Positions 1 to 9,230 are shown, counted from the stretch's first letter. The stretch is 64,000 nt of DNA from Flavobacteriales bacterium (GCA_017303755.1 JAFLBS010000005.1:241748-305747), one strand, 5' to 3'. Made by a program: numbers and translations. Notes: generated by a model from the sequence alone, not told the origin.

Positions 1-2
1 TT

Positions 3-431
3 GCTAATAAAGATGTTGAAGAAAAAGCGCAAGCTGAAAAAGAAGCAAAAGAAAGAGCGATTGCCAATGCTGCCGCTTTAAAAGAATTTGAAAATGGTCA
101 AACTACTGCAAGCGGATTGAAATACATTGTGCTTCAAGAAGGAACGGGTGCAAAACCAGTTGCAACTAGCAATGTAAAAGTTCACTATACTGGAACATTA
201 ACCAACGGAACTGTTTTTGACAGTAGTGTTAAAAGAGGTCAACCTATTGATTTTGGGTTGAATCAGGTAATTCCAGGTTGGACAGAAGGTCTACAATTAA
301 TGACAGAAGGTTCAAAATACAAATTCTTCATCCCGTATAACTTAGCGTACGGAGAAAGAGCAATGGGCGGAGTTATTCCTGCGAAAAGCGATTTGATTTT
401 TGAAGTCGAGTTAATCAAAATCAATAACTAA
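3..431 (+). CDS. FKBP-type peptidyl-prolyl cis-trans isomerase (5' partial)
   Basis: C-terminal part of a prolyl isomerase whose start lies before the window; the frame is open from base 3. The first ~38 visible residues are an Ala/Glu/Lys-rich helical stretch, likely the linker or dimerisation helix that precedes the FKBP fold in longer bacterial FKBPs. The FKBP domain follows with its usual active-site landmarks: VHYTG, VFDSS, VIPGW, IPYNLAYG and IPAKSDLIFEVEL at the end. A TTG at 117 could be mistaken for a start, but it lies inside the domain entry. It probably acts as a folding catalyst in the periplasm or outer membrane, but the localisation signal is outside the window. Confidence 0.9.
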   Translation, partial: ANKDVEEKAQAEKEAKERAIANAAALKEFENGQTTASGLKYIVLQEGTGAKPVATSNVKVHYTGTLTNGTVFDSSVKRGQPIDFGLNQVIPGWTEGLQLMTEGSKYKFFIPYNLAYGERAMGGVIPAKSDLIFEVELIKINN

Positions 432-440
432 TAAAAATAA

Positions 441-472
441 AAAAACCCTCATTCATCTGAGGGTTTTTTTAT
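441..472. terminator. Bidirectional intrinsic terminator
   Basis: AAAACCCTC and GAGGGTTTT flank an 8-base loop and run into T7 on the plus strand and A-tracts on the other. It sits between the convergent FKBP gene and the 475-906 gene, so it can serve both. Confidence 0.8.
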
Positions 473-474
473 TT

Positions 475-906
475 TTATTTTCCTTTGAACTTCCAGTCAA
501 ATTCGTCATTGTCATTAATAATGGCGCCAATTTCAATGCGAATGATAATTCCGTATTCCGATTGCAAAATCAACCAATTACTTTCGTTAAAATGGTTTTC
601 AGTCGAATCAAACGATTCAGTTTCCCAACTTTTAAAAGGCAATTGACTTTTTACTTCTTCTACGTTTCTTCCCATAATTTTTTGATCTAACAAAACACTA
701 TCCGGATTAGAAGTAATCAAATAGCCCAAACGGAAATTCTCATCTTCATAAAAAGTCAGTCGCATTTTCTTGTCATTGTATAGAAAGATGACATTACTAT
801 CGTCGTCTTCAAATTGCTTATCTGGATTACCGTACAAAGCAACCACATCGCTCTGCTTCATTCCGAATACTAGTTGATCGATTCCGTTTTTGGGATTGAT
901 TTTCAT
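475..906 (-). CDS. Hypothetical protein, 143 aa
   Basis: I do not recognise this family with confidence. The protein is small, acidic and soluble, with no signal peptide or membrane segment. The N-terminus reads IDQLVFGMKQSDVVALYGNPDK, which resembles the G-M-x(3)-V-x(3)-G-x-P turn found in BamE/SmpA-like folds; that is only a shape similarity. The rest alternates short beta strands rich in aromatic and acidic residues. It stands alone, convergent with the FKBP gene and 88 bp downstream of the response-regulator stop, with no obvious operon partner. Confidence 0.6.
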   Translation of the reverse strand: MKINPKNGIDQLVFGMKQSDVVALYGNPDKQFEDDDSNVIFLYNDKKMRLTFYEDENFRLGYLITSNPDSVLLDQKIMGRNVEEVKSQLPFKSWETESFDSTENHFNESNWLILQSEYGIIIRIEIGAIINDNDEFDWKFKGK

Positions 907-993
907 AACAAATTAAATTTTCGCAAAGATTGAAAAGTTTTCCAAAAGTACTACTGTGTTTGCAAACTATTTTAAGACGATAATTGTCTTGGT

Positions 994-1707
994 TTATTTT
1001 GAATTTTTCAACTTATCTAAAAAAGAAATTGCAATCTCTTTGTAACTGGCTCCAATTGGAATTTCAAAGCCATTGATTTCAATTTCATTAGTAGTAAAAG
1101 CATTAATTTTAGAACTGTTAATGATGAAAGAGCGATGAATTCTCAAAAAACAGTTGCCCTCTAGTTCTGCTTCAATATCGCTAATTTTATATTTTGAAGT
1201 TACACTCTTACCATCGATGGTATTAATTTTAATGTAATCTTTCAAACTTTCAATATAAAGTATATCATTGATATTAATTTTATGATTTTTGATTCCTGAT
1301 TTGACTAAAATAAACTCGTTGGAAACAGATTCATTCGTTTTCACATCATTTTTCGTAGTTTCAACAATTCTATTGACTGCCTTGAAGAACCGCTCAAATG
1401 TGATGGGTTTGAGTAAATAATCAACCACTCCTAAATCATAACCTTCAAGTGCATAATCTCGATACGCTGTTGTCAAAATGGTTTTGGGTGGATTTTTGAG
1501 ATTCTTCAAAAATTCAATTCCAGTAATGTTTGGCATTTTAATGTCCAAAAACAGTAAATCAATTGATTGCGAATTCAATAGTTCAAAAGCTTTCAACGCC
1601 GTATTACAAGTTGCTACAACTTCTAAAGCATCAATTTTGGCAATGTGCTTTTCAATCAATCGAATGGCCAATGGCTCGTCGTCAACAATTAGGCATTTAA
1701 TTTTCAT
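994..1707 (-). CDS. LytTR-family response regulator
   Basis: Two-component response regulator that binds DNA through a LytTR domain. Residues 1-120 form the receiver, with the acidic pair D9/D10, phosphoacceptor D55 in FLDIKMP, T80 and K100 in LLKP. The LytTR domain covers about 133-232 (FILVKSGIKNHKI, FLRIHRSFIIN). The start codon overlaps the stop of the upstream sensor kinase by 4 bp, so the two are co-translated and form a cognate pair. Targets cannot be read from the sequence. A TonB-dependent receptor lies divergently upstream of the pair and is a possible target. Confidence 0.93.
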   Translation of the reverse strand: MKIKCLIVDDEPLAIRLIEKHIAKIDALEVVATCNTALKAFELLNSQSIDLLFLDIKMPNITGIEFLKNLKNPPKTILTTAYRDYALEGYDLGVVDYLLKPITFERFFKAVNRIVETTKNDVKTNESVSNEFILVKSGIKNHKININDILYIESLKDYIKINTIDGKSVTSKYKISDIEAELEGNCFLRIHRSFIINSSKINAFTTNEIEINGFEIPIGASYKEIAISFLDKLKNSK

Positions 1708-2786
1708 AAACTCGTCTGATTTAATTGTAAAATTACTTTAAAAAACCCAGTAGTTGATTGAATATCCAACACATAATTAGTAGTGTAAATCAGATTCAAT
1801 TGTTTTCTAATATTGGATAAACCTATTGTTTCCTTGTCTTTTGACACATAGTCTTTTGAAACCGTGTTCGAAATTTCAAAACAAAAATGACTTGCATTTT
1901 GAAGCACTGAAATTGCAATTTTTGGAGAACCACTATCTTCTCCAGCTCCATGTTTAAAGGCATTTTCCACCAATGAAAGAAGTAATAAAGGCGGAATTTG
2001 AATATCGTTTTCAATTTGAGTTTCTAAAGAGATTTCCAAACGCTCATCATAACGCAATTTTTCCAATTCGATATAATTCTTCAACAGCTCAATTTCACTT
2101 GATAAGGAAACAAATTGACCATTGCACTTGTACAAAACATGATCCAAAATGTCTGATAATTTCCCGATAGCAACTGGAGTTTTGGGTGAATTATCGAGAG
2201 AAAGTGAATAAATATTATTTAAGGTATTGAATAAAAAATGAGGATGCAATTGTGCTTTTAGTGTCTTTAATTCAACATCCGATCGTTCTTTGCTTAACAG
2301 AATTTCTTTCTCTTTTGATCGCTTGAAATCAACAAAATACTTTACAAATAAAAACATAAAGGAAGTAGAATAAATCCAAGGAACATAATTAAATGCTAGT
2401 TTTTCTAAATCCGACAGTATTTCAAATAGTGATTCTTGCGGAAATGGTTTTGGTCGCACCAATTCTTCACCAACATGAACTATTAGTATTCTTCCTAAAA
2501 CAGAAAAAAAGTAAGTAGCAACAATTAAGAGTAGTACCGAATCTATGTATTTTTTCTTAAACAAGAAAATCGGAATAAGATAATAAGCCAAAAAATAAGA
2601 GGCCATTATTTGCGGAATAAAAATGCAGAAATCCAATATTAAAATGGCATACAACGGATCTGCATTTGCAGTAAATACTTCTGAATTTCTGGGTACATTA
2701 ATGATGAATATCGAAATCCAGAATAAAATATGTTGCAACAACCTATTATTCTGTAAAGCATGTGATAGTTGGATACTATTATTCAT
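1704..2786 (-). CDS. LytS-type sensor histidine kinase
   Basis: Membrane sensor kinase of the His_kinase (LytS/YehU) family that pairs with the LytTR regulator encoded immediately downstream. Roughly four hydrophobic segments occupy residues 15-150 (for example LFWISIFIIN, YAILILDFCIFIP, SVLLLIVATYFFSVL, STSFMFLFVKYFV). A short coiled linker leads to the phosphoacceptor motif QLHPHFLFNTLNN, with His183 as the likely site. The ATPase part has the N-box LVENAFKHG and G-box GLSNIRKQL. No separate ligand-binding domain is visible, so the membrane region itself probably senses the stimulus. Confidence 0.92.
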   Translation of the reverse strand: MNNSIQLSHALQNNRLLQHILFWISIFIINVPRNSEVFTANADPLYAILILDFCIFIPQIMASYFLAYYLIPIFLFKKKYIDSVLLLIVATYFFSVLGRILIVHVGEELVRPKPFPQESLFEILSDLEKLAFNYVPWIYSTSFMFLFVKYFVDFKRSKEKEILLSKERSDVELKTLKAQLHPHFLFNTLNNIYSLSLDNSPKTPVAIGKLSDILDHVLYKCNGQFVSLSSEIELLKNYIELEKLRYDERLEISLETQIENDIQIPPLLLLSLVENAFKHGAGEDSGSPKIAISVLQNASHFCFEISNTVSKDYVSKDKETIGLSNIRKQLNLIYTTNYVLDIQSTTGFFKVILQLNQTSL

Positions 2787-2803
2787 AGCCGTAGTTAAGA
2801 ACT

Positions 2804-2811
2804 CAAATATA
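2804..2811 (-). promoter_or_regulatory. Bacteroidota -7 box for the LytS/LytTR operon
   Basis: Reads TATATTTG on the minus strand, matching TAnnTTTG, 18 bp before the kinase start codon. No TTG was found at the expected -33 spacing. Confidence 0.5.
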
Positions 2812-3007
2812 GGAAATAGTGTTTTATGGTTTACATCAGTCGCCAGAATAACTATTTTAACTCCTGAATAACCGATTTTAACCTATTAAATTAAATTCAT
2901 TGTAACTATTTGCTTTTTCATCAAGTAAAAGTGTCTATCTGTCTATTAGTAAAAAAAGTGGTTGTAAAATCGTACACATTTGTATTGAAATTTAAAATCG
3001 GCCAGCA

Positions 3008-5353
3008 ATGAAAAAATTAATTACATTAGTATTCCTTTGTTTTAGCATTCATTTGATTGCACAAGAAGCTCCAAAAATGGTAACAATTAACGGAAAAGTA
3101 GTTGAAAAAAAGTCTTCAACTCCATTAGAATTTGCCACTATCACCTTTCTGAATTCATCCGATAACAAAATAGTGGCCGGAACGATAACCGATGCTAAAG
3201 GGAATTTTTCCGTAAAAATTGCTACTGGAAAATACACCATCAAAGTAGAATTCATCGGTTTGAAAAGTATACAATTAGAGAATATTGATTTACAAAGCAA
3301 TCAAACATTATCAACGTTTTTTTTGGAAGAAGAATCCACACAATTAGAAAACGTAGAAATAAAACTAGAGAAATCAACAATTGAGCACAAACTCGATAAA
3401 AAAATATTCAATGTTGGAAATGATTTAATTTCTAAAGGTGGAACGGCCAACGACATTTTAAACAATGTTCCTTCAGTAAGAGTAACTGCTGATGGCGCGG
3501 TAACTTTACGCGGAAATTCGGGTGTTCGCATCTTGATTAATGGAAAACCTTCTGTTTTAACCGCCAATAATGGATTGGAGCAAATTCCGTCAGAAAACAT
3601 CGAAAAAGTAGAAGTAATTACCAATCCTTCTTCTAAATATGATTCTGAAGGAACAGCTGGTATCATCAACATCGTTTTAAAGAAAAACAAAACCAAAGGA
3701 TTTGGAAGTTCGGTACAAATTACTACTGGAATTCCAGACAACCATGCATTAGGCTACAACGTCAATTATAAAAATAAAAAAATCAACCTCTTTTCTGATT
3801 TGCGCTACCGCTATGTGAATTTTATTCGAAATGAATCATCAACAAGAACCAACTTTGCTTCTGATTCATCTGTAGATTCCTATTTAGAAGGAATAGTAGA
3901 TCGCAATAGAATCAACAAAACATTCACATTGTATTTTGGTGGTGATTATTATTTTAATGATAAAAATATGCTGACTTTAAGTTACTTCTACAGAAACAAC
4001 AATGCAAAAAATTCAGTTGATTATGATTTTAATTATTGGGATGAAAACAGAACGCTTGAGCGAATTTTTAAAGCTACAGAAGACTACAGAGAACCACAAA
4101 TTGCCAATCAAATAGAGCTCAATTACATCAAAACATTTGCTAAAGAAGGTCAGAAATTCACAATCAATTTACAATACGATTTTTGGAACGATGATGAAAA
4201 TGAATCGATTGTTGAACAAGAAGTTTTTCCAGCAATTTCAGCAATTACGGCTTTAAAAAGTAGAGATATAGAAAGCAGTAAAGATGTTCTTTTCCAATCG
4301 GATTACAGTATTCCTTTTAGCGAAAAATCAAAGATTGAATTGGGTATTAAAGGAGAAATAAGACGAATTAACAGTGATTATGAATCGTTTGAAAACAATA
4401 CACCAATTGATAGTTTAACCAACTTATTACGTTATAACGAACGCATTCTGGGCGCCTATGTTCAATACGGAAGTGCTCTAAAAAAACTCAACTATTTGTT
4501 AGGCATCCGAATGGAAAATTCCAACACTGGTAGTGATGACAAAATCAATCTTTTTAACATCAAAAAAAGATATACTGATTTCTTTCCGACGGCACATTTC
4601 ACTTATGAATACAATAGTATTTTTACGTTTCAGTTGAGTTACAGTCGACGAATTAGTCGGCCTGGATTTTGGCAATTGAATCCTTTTGGCGGAATCGCAA
4701 ACCGAAGAAACATCCGAATTGGAAACCCTGATTTAAACCCTGTCTATACCGATTCCTATGAGTTTGGAACGTTACTAAAATGGAAGAAATTCACCTTCAA
4801 TCCGAGTGTATATCATCAATTTTCAAAAAATACTTTTGAAGACATTCGATTTACAAATTCTGATGGAAATTTGGTTGAACAATCGATTAATTCGGGAACA
4901 GAAAATAGAATTGGAGGTGAAATCAGTATTAATTATTCACCTTTAAAATGGCTAACGCTTTCAGGAGAAATGAATTATTACTCCTTTGAACAAAAAGGTG
5001 TTTTTGATGTTACTGGGAAAGGTTTTACTGCCCGACACAGTAGTCGAATTAAGCATTTAACTTGGAATTTCCAAACCAACCTCAACTATCAAGGTGCTAC
5101 AAAAAGCGGACAGGTTGATTCTAAATCAGAATACTCGTTTGATGTGGCAATAGGAAAAGACATTTGGGGTGAAAAAGCAACCATCACTTTGAAAGCCGAC
5201 AATATTTTTGACAGTTTAATTTCGAGAGGAATAGTCACTGGAACCGATTATAACTTGGATTATTACATTCGTTATAGTGTTCCGAGAGTAACGGCAACTT
5301 TCACCTATCGTTTCAATAGAAAAAAGAGCGATCGCGATCGTTTACCCGATTAA
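3008..5353 (+). CDS. TonB-dependent receptor / outer-membrane beta-barrel family protein
   Basis: Outer-membrane protein of the Bacteroidota beta-barrel family related to TonB-dependent receptors. A signal peptide ends at about residue 19 (LIAQ). A carboxypeptidase regulatory-like domain spans about 25-110 (INGKVVEKKSSTPLEFATI, GTITDAKGNFSVKI). A plug-like domain follows (DILNNVPSVRVTADGAVTLRG, ILINGKPSVL, ENIEKVEVITNPSSKYDSEG), then a long barrel rich in aromatic and Asn strands. The C-terminal strand is ATFTYRFNRKKSDRDRLPD. The substrate is unknown and no SusD partner is adjacent, so it is not a SusC/SusD pair. It is divergent from the two-component operon. Confidence 0.88.
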   Translation: MKKLITLVFLCFSIHLIAQEAPKMVTINGKVVEKKSSTPLEFATITFLNSSDNKIVAGTITDAKGNFSVKIATGKYTIKVEFIGLKSIQLENIDLQSNQTLSTFFLEEESTQLENVEIKLEKSTIEHKLDKKIFNVGNDLISKGGTANDILNNVPSVRVTADGAVTLRGNSGVRILINGKPSVLTANNGLEQIPSENIEKVEVITNPSSKYDSEGTAGIINIVLKKNKTKGFGSSVQITTGIPDNHALGYNVNYKNKKINLFSDLRYRYVNFIRNESSTRTNFASDSSVDSYLEGIVDRNRINKTFTLYFGGDYYFNDKNMLTLSYFYRNNNAKNSVDYDFNYWDENRTLERIFKATEDYREPQIANQIELNYIKTFAKEGQKFTINLQYDFWNDDENESIVEQEVFPAISAITALKSRDIESSKDVLFQSDYSIPFSEKSKIELGIKGEIRRINSDYESFENNTPIDSLTNLLRYNERILGAYVQYGSALKKLNYLLGIRMENSNTGSDDKINLFNIKKRYTDFFPTAHFTYEYNSIFTFQLSYSRRISRPGFWQLNPFGGIANRRNIRIGNPDLNPVYTDSYEFGTLLKWKKFTFNPSVYHQFSKNTFEDIRFTNSDGNLVEQSINSGTENRIGGEISINYSPLKWLTLSGEMNYYSFEQKGVFDVTGKGFTARHSSRIKHLTWNFQTNLNYQGATKSGQVDSKSEYSFDVAIGKDIWGEKATITLKADNIFDSLISRGIVTGTDYNLDYYIRYSVPRVTATFTYRFNRKKSDRDRLPD

Positions 5354-5400
5354 AATAATAAAAAAATCAATTCTAATTTTGACTTTCAATTCGAGCTATT

Positions 5401-5422
5401 AAATACGTTATTTTACGTATTT
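5401..5422. promoter_or_regulatory. Inverted repeat upstream of the T9SS cargo gene
   Basis: AAATACGT and ACGTATTT form a perfect 8-bp dyad with a 6-base spacer, ending 19 bp upstream of the TAACTTTG box at 5442. There is no T-tract, so an operator fits better than a terminator. Confidence 0.35.
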
Positions 5423-5441
5423 CCACTGAAAATTAGACAAC

Positions 5442-5449
5442 TAACTTTG
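5442..5449 (+). promoter_or_regulatory. -7 box for the 5469 gene
   Basis: TAACTTTG matches TAnnTTTG, 19 bp before the ATG. Confidence 0.45.
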
Positions 5450-5468
5450 GTGTTAAATAAATCATCTT

Positions 5469-6233
5469 ATGAAAACACCTCTACTTTTAATTATTTTGCT
5501 TTTTAGTTTAAAAAACTATTCTCAATGTACAAATGTTCCATCCAATTCAACTTCAAGTAACTTAACGTATACTTTTGTTGGAGGATCATTTCAAAGTTAT
5601 GGTTGCGCTCCAATTGATCCAACCTATTGGATGGCAGGAAATGGAAATTCTGTAACAGTTACTTTTACAACTCCACAAGATTATCCTCGATTTAGAGTTT
5701 GGGGAATGAATACTGACGATGTTGCTTCGGTAATGGTAAATAATGCGAGCTATCCTATGAATGCTACGACTGCAACTTATCTGCCAAAAGTGGTCTGTGG
5801 AATATCTCCTGGACCCGACGGAATTGTATTTACCAACGGAAACATTGTGGGTGCCAATACACCAGTTCAAGGTAATTATTCCTACAGCGATATTGAACTT
5901 ACAACCACTGGCGTAACTTCGTTCAAAGTTACTGGATTGAGTGGCGCAGGTTGGGGATTTGCCAGCACAATTGTTTTTTGCGAACCGCTATCTAAAGATG
6001 AATTTGACTGGAATTCAAATGTGTCATTTTATTCAAATAACAACATCCTACAAATTGAGATTAACGAAGAATTACTCGATTCAAAAATTGCTTTTTACGA
6101 TTTGTTAGGAAGACAAATAAAAGAATTCAAGTTAGTTTCGACAAGTTCTTCTCACACTATTGATTCAGGAATATACCTAATTAAAATAGAAAAACAAGGT
6201 GCTACTTTTAGTAAAAAAGTAATGATTAATTAA
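5469..6233 (+). CDS. Secreted protein with T9SS type A sorting domain
   Basis: Exported protein of 254 aa. The N-terminus MKTPLLLIILLFSLKNYSQ is a signal peptide. The central ~170 residues form an Asn/Thr/Gly-rich beta structure (PSNSTSSNLTYTFVGGS, VTFTTPQDYPRFRVWGMN) that I cannot assign. The last ~65 residues form a type IX secretion sorting domain: LQIEINEELLDSKIAFYDLLGRQIKEF, then IDSGIYLIKIEKQG and SKKVMIN. It is therefore expected to cross the outer membrane through the T9SS and be attached to the surface or released. It is monocistronic, with its own promoter and a terminator shared with carB. Confidence 0.85.
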   Translation: MKTPLLLIILLFSLKNYSQCTNVPSNSTSSNLTYTFVGGSFQSYGCAPIDPTYWMAGNGNSVTVTFTTPQDYPRFRVWGMNTDDVASVMVNNASYPMNATTATYLPKVVCGISPGPDGIVFTNGNIVGANTPVQGNYSYSDIELTTTGVTSFKVTGLSGAGWGFASTIVFCEPLSKDEFDWNSNVSFYSNNNILQIEINEELLDSKIAFYDLLGRQIKEFKLVSTSSSHTIDSGIYLIKIEKQGATFSKKVMIN

Positions 6234-6255
6234 CTTAATACAATTATTCAAAAAC

Positions 6256-6286
6256 AAAAATCCCGATGATGAGTCGGGATTTTTTT
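6256..6286. terminator. Bidirectional intrinsic terminator
   Basis: AAAAATCCCGA and TCGGGATTTTT flank a 7-base loop between two convergent genes (5469 and carB). Confidence 0.85.
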
Positions 6287-6287
6287 A

Positions 6288-9140
6288 TTATTTACTCAAA
6301 TACATTTTTCTTCTACTGTACAATTCATAGAATGCATCGTCTTTTAAATCGTCTATGAATAAAATGCTTTCACCTGTCGATTTCATTTCGGGTCCGAGTG
6401 CTTTGTTCACATTTGGGAATTTACTAAAAGAGAAAACGGGTTGTTTAATAGCGTATCCTTTTAATTGCGGATTGAACGTGAAATCGGTTACTTTATTCAC
6501 ACCCAACATTACTTTAGTAGCATAATTTACATACGGTTCGCCATACGCTTTGGCAATAAACGGAACCGTTCTTGATGCACGCGGATTGGCTTCGATGATG
6601 TATACGATATCGTCTTTAATAGCAAATTGAATATTAATTAAACCAACTGTTCGCAGTGCCAAAGCAATTTTCTTAGTGTGATCCTTGATTTGTTGCATTA
6701 CGAATTCACCTAAATTAAACGGTGGTAATGTTGCATTTGAATCTCCTGAGTGAACACCACATGGTTCAATGTGCTCCATAATTCCGATGATGTACACATT
6801 TTCACCATCGCAAATCGCGTCGGCTTCGGCTTCGATGGCACCATCTAAATAATGATCGAGTAGTAATTTATTTCCGGGAATATTTTTTAATAAATCGATA
6901 ACGTGTTCTTCTAACTCCTGCTTGTTGATGACAATTTTCATCCCTTGTCCACCCAACACATAAGAAGGTCGAACAAGTAATGGGAAATCCAAAACATCAG
7001 CTAAAGCCGACGCCTGGTCAGCATTTTCGGCTACACCAAACTGTGGAAATGGAATTTTCAGTTCGGTCAATAATTCCGAGAATCTTCCGCGATCTTCGGC
7101 TAAATCTAAGGCATCAAACGAAGTTCCGAGGATTTTGATTCCGTATTTCGATAATTTTTCAGCTAATTTCAAAGCGGTTTGTCCGCCCAATTGCACAATT
7201 ACTCCTTCTGGATTTTCATGGCGAATGATGTCGTAAATGTGTTCCCAAAAAACAGGTTCGAAATACAATTTATCGGCCGTATCAAAATCGGTCGAAACCG
7301 TTTCGGGATTACAGTTAATCATGATGGTTTCGTAACCACACTCTTTCGCAGCCAAAACACCGTGAACACACGAGTAATCAAATTCAATTCCTTGTCCGAT
7401 TCGGTTCGGACCCGAGCCTAAAACGACTACTTTTTTCTTGTCGGTTACAATACTTTCATTATGAACATATCGCTCGCCTGTAGCGGTTTGGATTTCAGCT
7501 TCAAAGGTAGAATAGTAATAAGGAGTTTGCGCTTTGAATTCGGCCGCACACGTATCTACCAATTTGTATACGCGTTTGATGTTCATCTCGTCACGCAATT
7601 TGTACACCTGACTTTCCAAACAGCCCAACATGTGTGCTATTTGACGGTCACCGTAGCCTTTTTGTTTGGCTTCAAGTAGTAATTCTTTAGGTAACGAATC
7701 GATTTTATATTGTGAAATTTCTTTTTCAATGAAATACAGTTCTTCGTATTGTTTGAGGAACCACATATCAATTTTGGTGATTTCGTGGATGCGACTCAGT
7801 GGAATTCCCATTTGAATGGCATCGTAAATCACAAAAACTCTATCCCAACTTGCGAAGGTGAGTTTTTCAATGATTTGTTCGTAGTTTTTATAGCCTTTTC
7901 CGTCGGCGCCCAAACCATTTCGTTTAATTTCTAATGATTGCGTTGCTTTGTGCAATGCTTCTTGGAACGAACGACCAATTCCCATTACTTCACCTACTGA
8001 TTTCATTTGAAGTCCTAACGTTCGGTCTGCACCTTCAAATTTATCGAAGTTCCAACGTGGAATTTTTACGATAACGTAATCTAAAGTTGGTTCGAATAAA
8101 GCCGAAGTAGATTTGGTAATTTGGTTTTGAAGTTCGTCTAAGTTATAACCTAATGCTAATTTAGAAGCTATTTTGGCAATTGGGTAACCCGTTGCTTTGG
8201 ATGCTAAGGCTGATGAACGCGATACACGCGGGTTGATTTCTATGGCAACAATGTCTTCTTTTTCGTCGGGTGAAACGGCAAACTGTACGTTACAACCTCC
8301 AGCAAAATTTCCGATGGAACGCATCATCAAAATCGCCATGTCGCGCATTTTTTGAAAGGTAGTATCTGATAACGTCATCGCTGGCGCCACTGTGATGGAA
8401 TCACCTGTGTGAATTCCCATTGGATCCATATTTTCGATGGAACAAATGATGACCACGTTGTCGTTTTGATCTCTCAAAAGTTCTAATTCATATTCTTTCC
8501 AACCCAATAAAGCCTTGTCAATTAAGACTTCGTGAATGGGTGAAGCTTCTAAACCACGCGTTAGTAAATCGTCGAAATCTTCTTTTCTGTGAACAAAAGC
8601 GGCACCAGTTCCACCCAAAGTAAACGAAGGTCGAATTACCAATGGAAAACCAAATTCTTGGGCAATTTCTTTTCCTTTTAAGAAGGAAGTTGCGGTTTTG
8701 GCTGGTGCAGTTGGAACGTTGATTTTTTGAAGCAATTGTTTGAATTGCTCGCGGTCTTCGGTAATATTGATGGCATTGATATCAACACCAATTAATCGGA
8801 CACCGAAATCTTGCCAAATGCCTTTTTCATCGGCTTCAAGACACAAATTCAAAGCAGTTTGTCCACCCATAGTTGGGAGAACAGCGTCAATTTGAGGATG
8901 TGCTTTTAGGATTTCGATGATGGATTTGGTGGTAAGTGGTTTTAAATACACATGATCGGCCATGGAAGGATCGGTCATGATGGTGGCTGGATTGGAATTG
9001 ATAAGGATGACTTCAATTCCTTCTTCGCGGATGGAACGTGCCGATTGCGAACCAGCGTAGTCAAATTCGCAGGCTTGTCCGATTACAATTGGACCTGAGC
9101 CTATAATTAAAACCGATTTAATGGAGTTGTCTTTTGGCAT
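6288..9140 (-). CDS. carB: Carbamoyl-phosphate synthase large subunit, lacking the MGS allosteric domain
   Basis: Makes carbamoyl phosphate from bicarbonate, ammonia (delivered by the CarA glutaminase) and two ATP, for pyrimidine and arginine synthesis. Two homologous halves each carry an ATP-grasp domain: the first begins VLIIGSGPIVIGQACEFDYAGSQ, the second VVVLGSGPNRIGQGIEFDYSC. The protein is 950 aa and stops at DDAFYELYSRRKMYLSK, soon after the second ATP-grasp. The ~130-residue C-terminal MGS-like domain, which binds UMP and ornithine in the ~1073-aa enterobacterial enzyme, is absent. The start at 9140 (MPKDNSIKSVLIIG) is chosen because the family begins here; the frame stays open to 9263 through two palindromic repeats. 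carA is not adjacent. Confidence 0.95.
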   Translation of the reverse strand: MPKDNSIKSVLIIGSGPIVIGQACEFDYAGSQSARSIREEGIEVILINSNPATIMTDPSMADHVYLKPLTTKSIIEILKAHPQIDAVLPTMGGQTALNLCLEADEKGIWQDFGVRLIGVDINAINITEDREQFKQLLQKINVPTAPAKTATSFLKGKEIAQEFGFPLVIRPSFTLGGTGAAFVHRKEDFDDLLTRGLEASPIHEVLIDKALLGWKEYELELLRDQNDNVVIICSIENMDPMGIHTGDSITVAPAMTLSDTTFQKMRDMAILMMRSIGNFAGGCNVQFAVSPDEKEDIVAIEINPRVSRSSALASKATGYPIAKIASKLALGYNLDELQNQITKSTSALFEPTLDYVIVKIPRWNFDKFEGADRTLGLQMKSVGEVMGIGRSFQEALHKATQSLEIKRNGLGADGKGYKNYEQIIEKLTFASWDRVFVIYDAIQMGIPLSRIHEITKIDMWFLKQYEELYFIEKEISQYKIDSLPKELLLEAKQKGYGDRQIAHMLGCLESQVYKLRDEMNIKRVYKLVDTCAAEFKAQTPYYYSTFEAEIQTATGERYVHNESIVTDKKKVVVLGSGPNRIGQGIEFDYSCVHGVLAAKECGYETIMINCNPETVSTDFDTADKLYFEPVFWEHIYDIIRHENPEGVIVQLGGQTALKLAEKLSKYGIKILGTSFDALDLAEDRGRFSELLTELKIPFPQFGVAENADQASALADVLDFPLLVRPSYVLGGQGMKIVINKQELEEHVIDLLKNIPGNKLLLDHYLDGAIEAEADAICDGENVYIIGIMEHIEPCGVHSGDSNATLPPFNLGEFVMQQIKDHTKKIALALRTVGLINIQFAIKDDIVYIIEANPRASRTVPFIAKAYGEPYVNYATKVMLGVNKVTDFTFNPQLKGYAIKQPVFSFSKFPNVNKALGPEMKSTGESILFIDDLKDDAFYELYSRRKMYLSK

Positions 9141-9155
9141 TTTGTGTTTTGTTAG

Positions 9156-9175
9156 GGACAAGTCGCGACTTGTCC
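9156..9175. repeat. 20-bp perfect palindrome in the carB leader (copy 1)
   Basis: GGACAAGTCGCGACTTGTCC is a perfect palindrome centred on TCGCGA, followed by GTACGTTGTG. It begins 16 bp upstream of the carB start and is repeated, with a changed core, at 9215. Confidence 0.85.
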
Positions 9176-9214
9176 GTACGTTGTGTTGTGTTGTTTTTTT
9201 TTTATATTGTAGGA

Positions 9215-9230
9215 ACAACTCGCGAGTTGT
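9215..9230. repeat. 16-bp palindrome in the carB leader (copy 2)
   Basis: ACAACTCGCGAGTTGT is a perfect palindrome, followed by CCGTACGTTGTG exactly like copy 1. The arms changed together from GTCGCGAC to CTCGCGAG, a compensatory difference that keeps the hairpin. Confidence 0.85.

Noticed and set aside
7179-7934. Plus-strand ORFs of 61-80 aa
   Set aside because: Antisense shadows inside carB, with no homology-like features.
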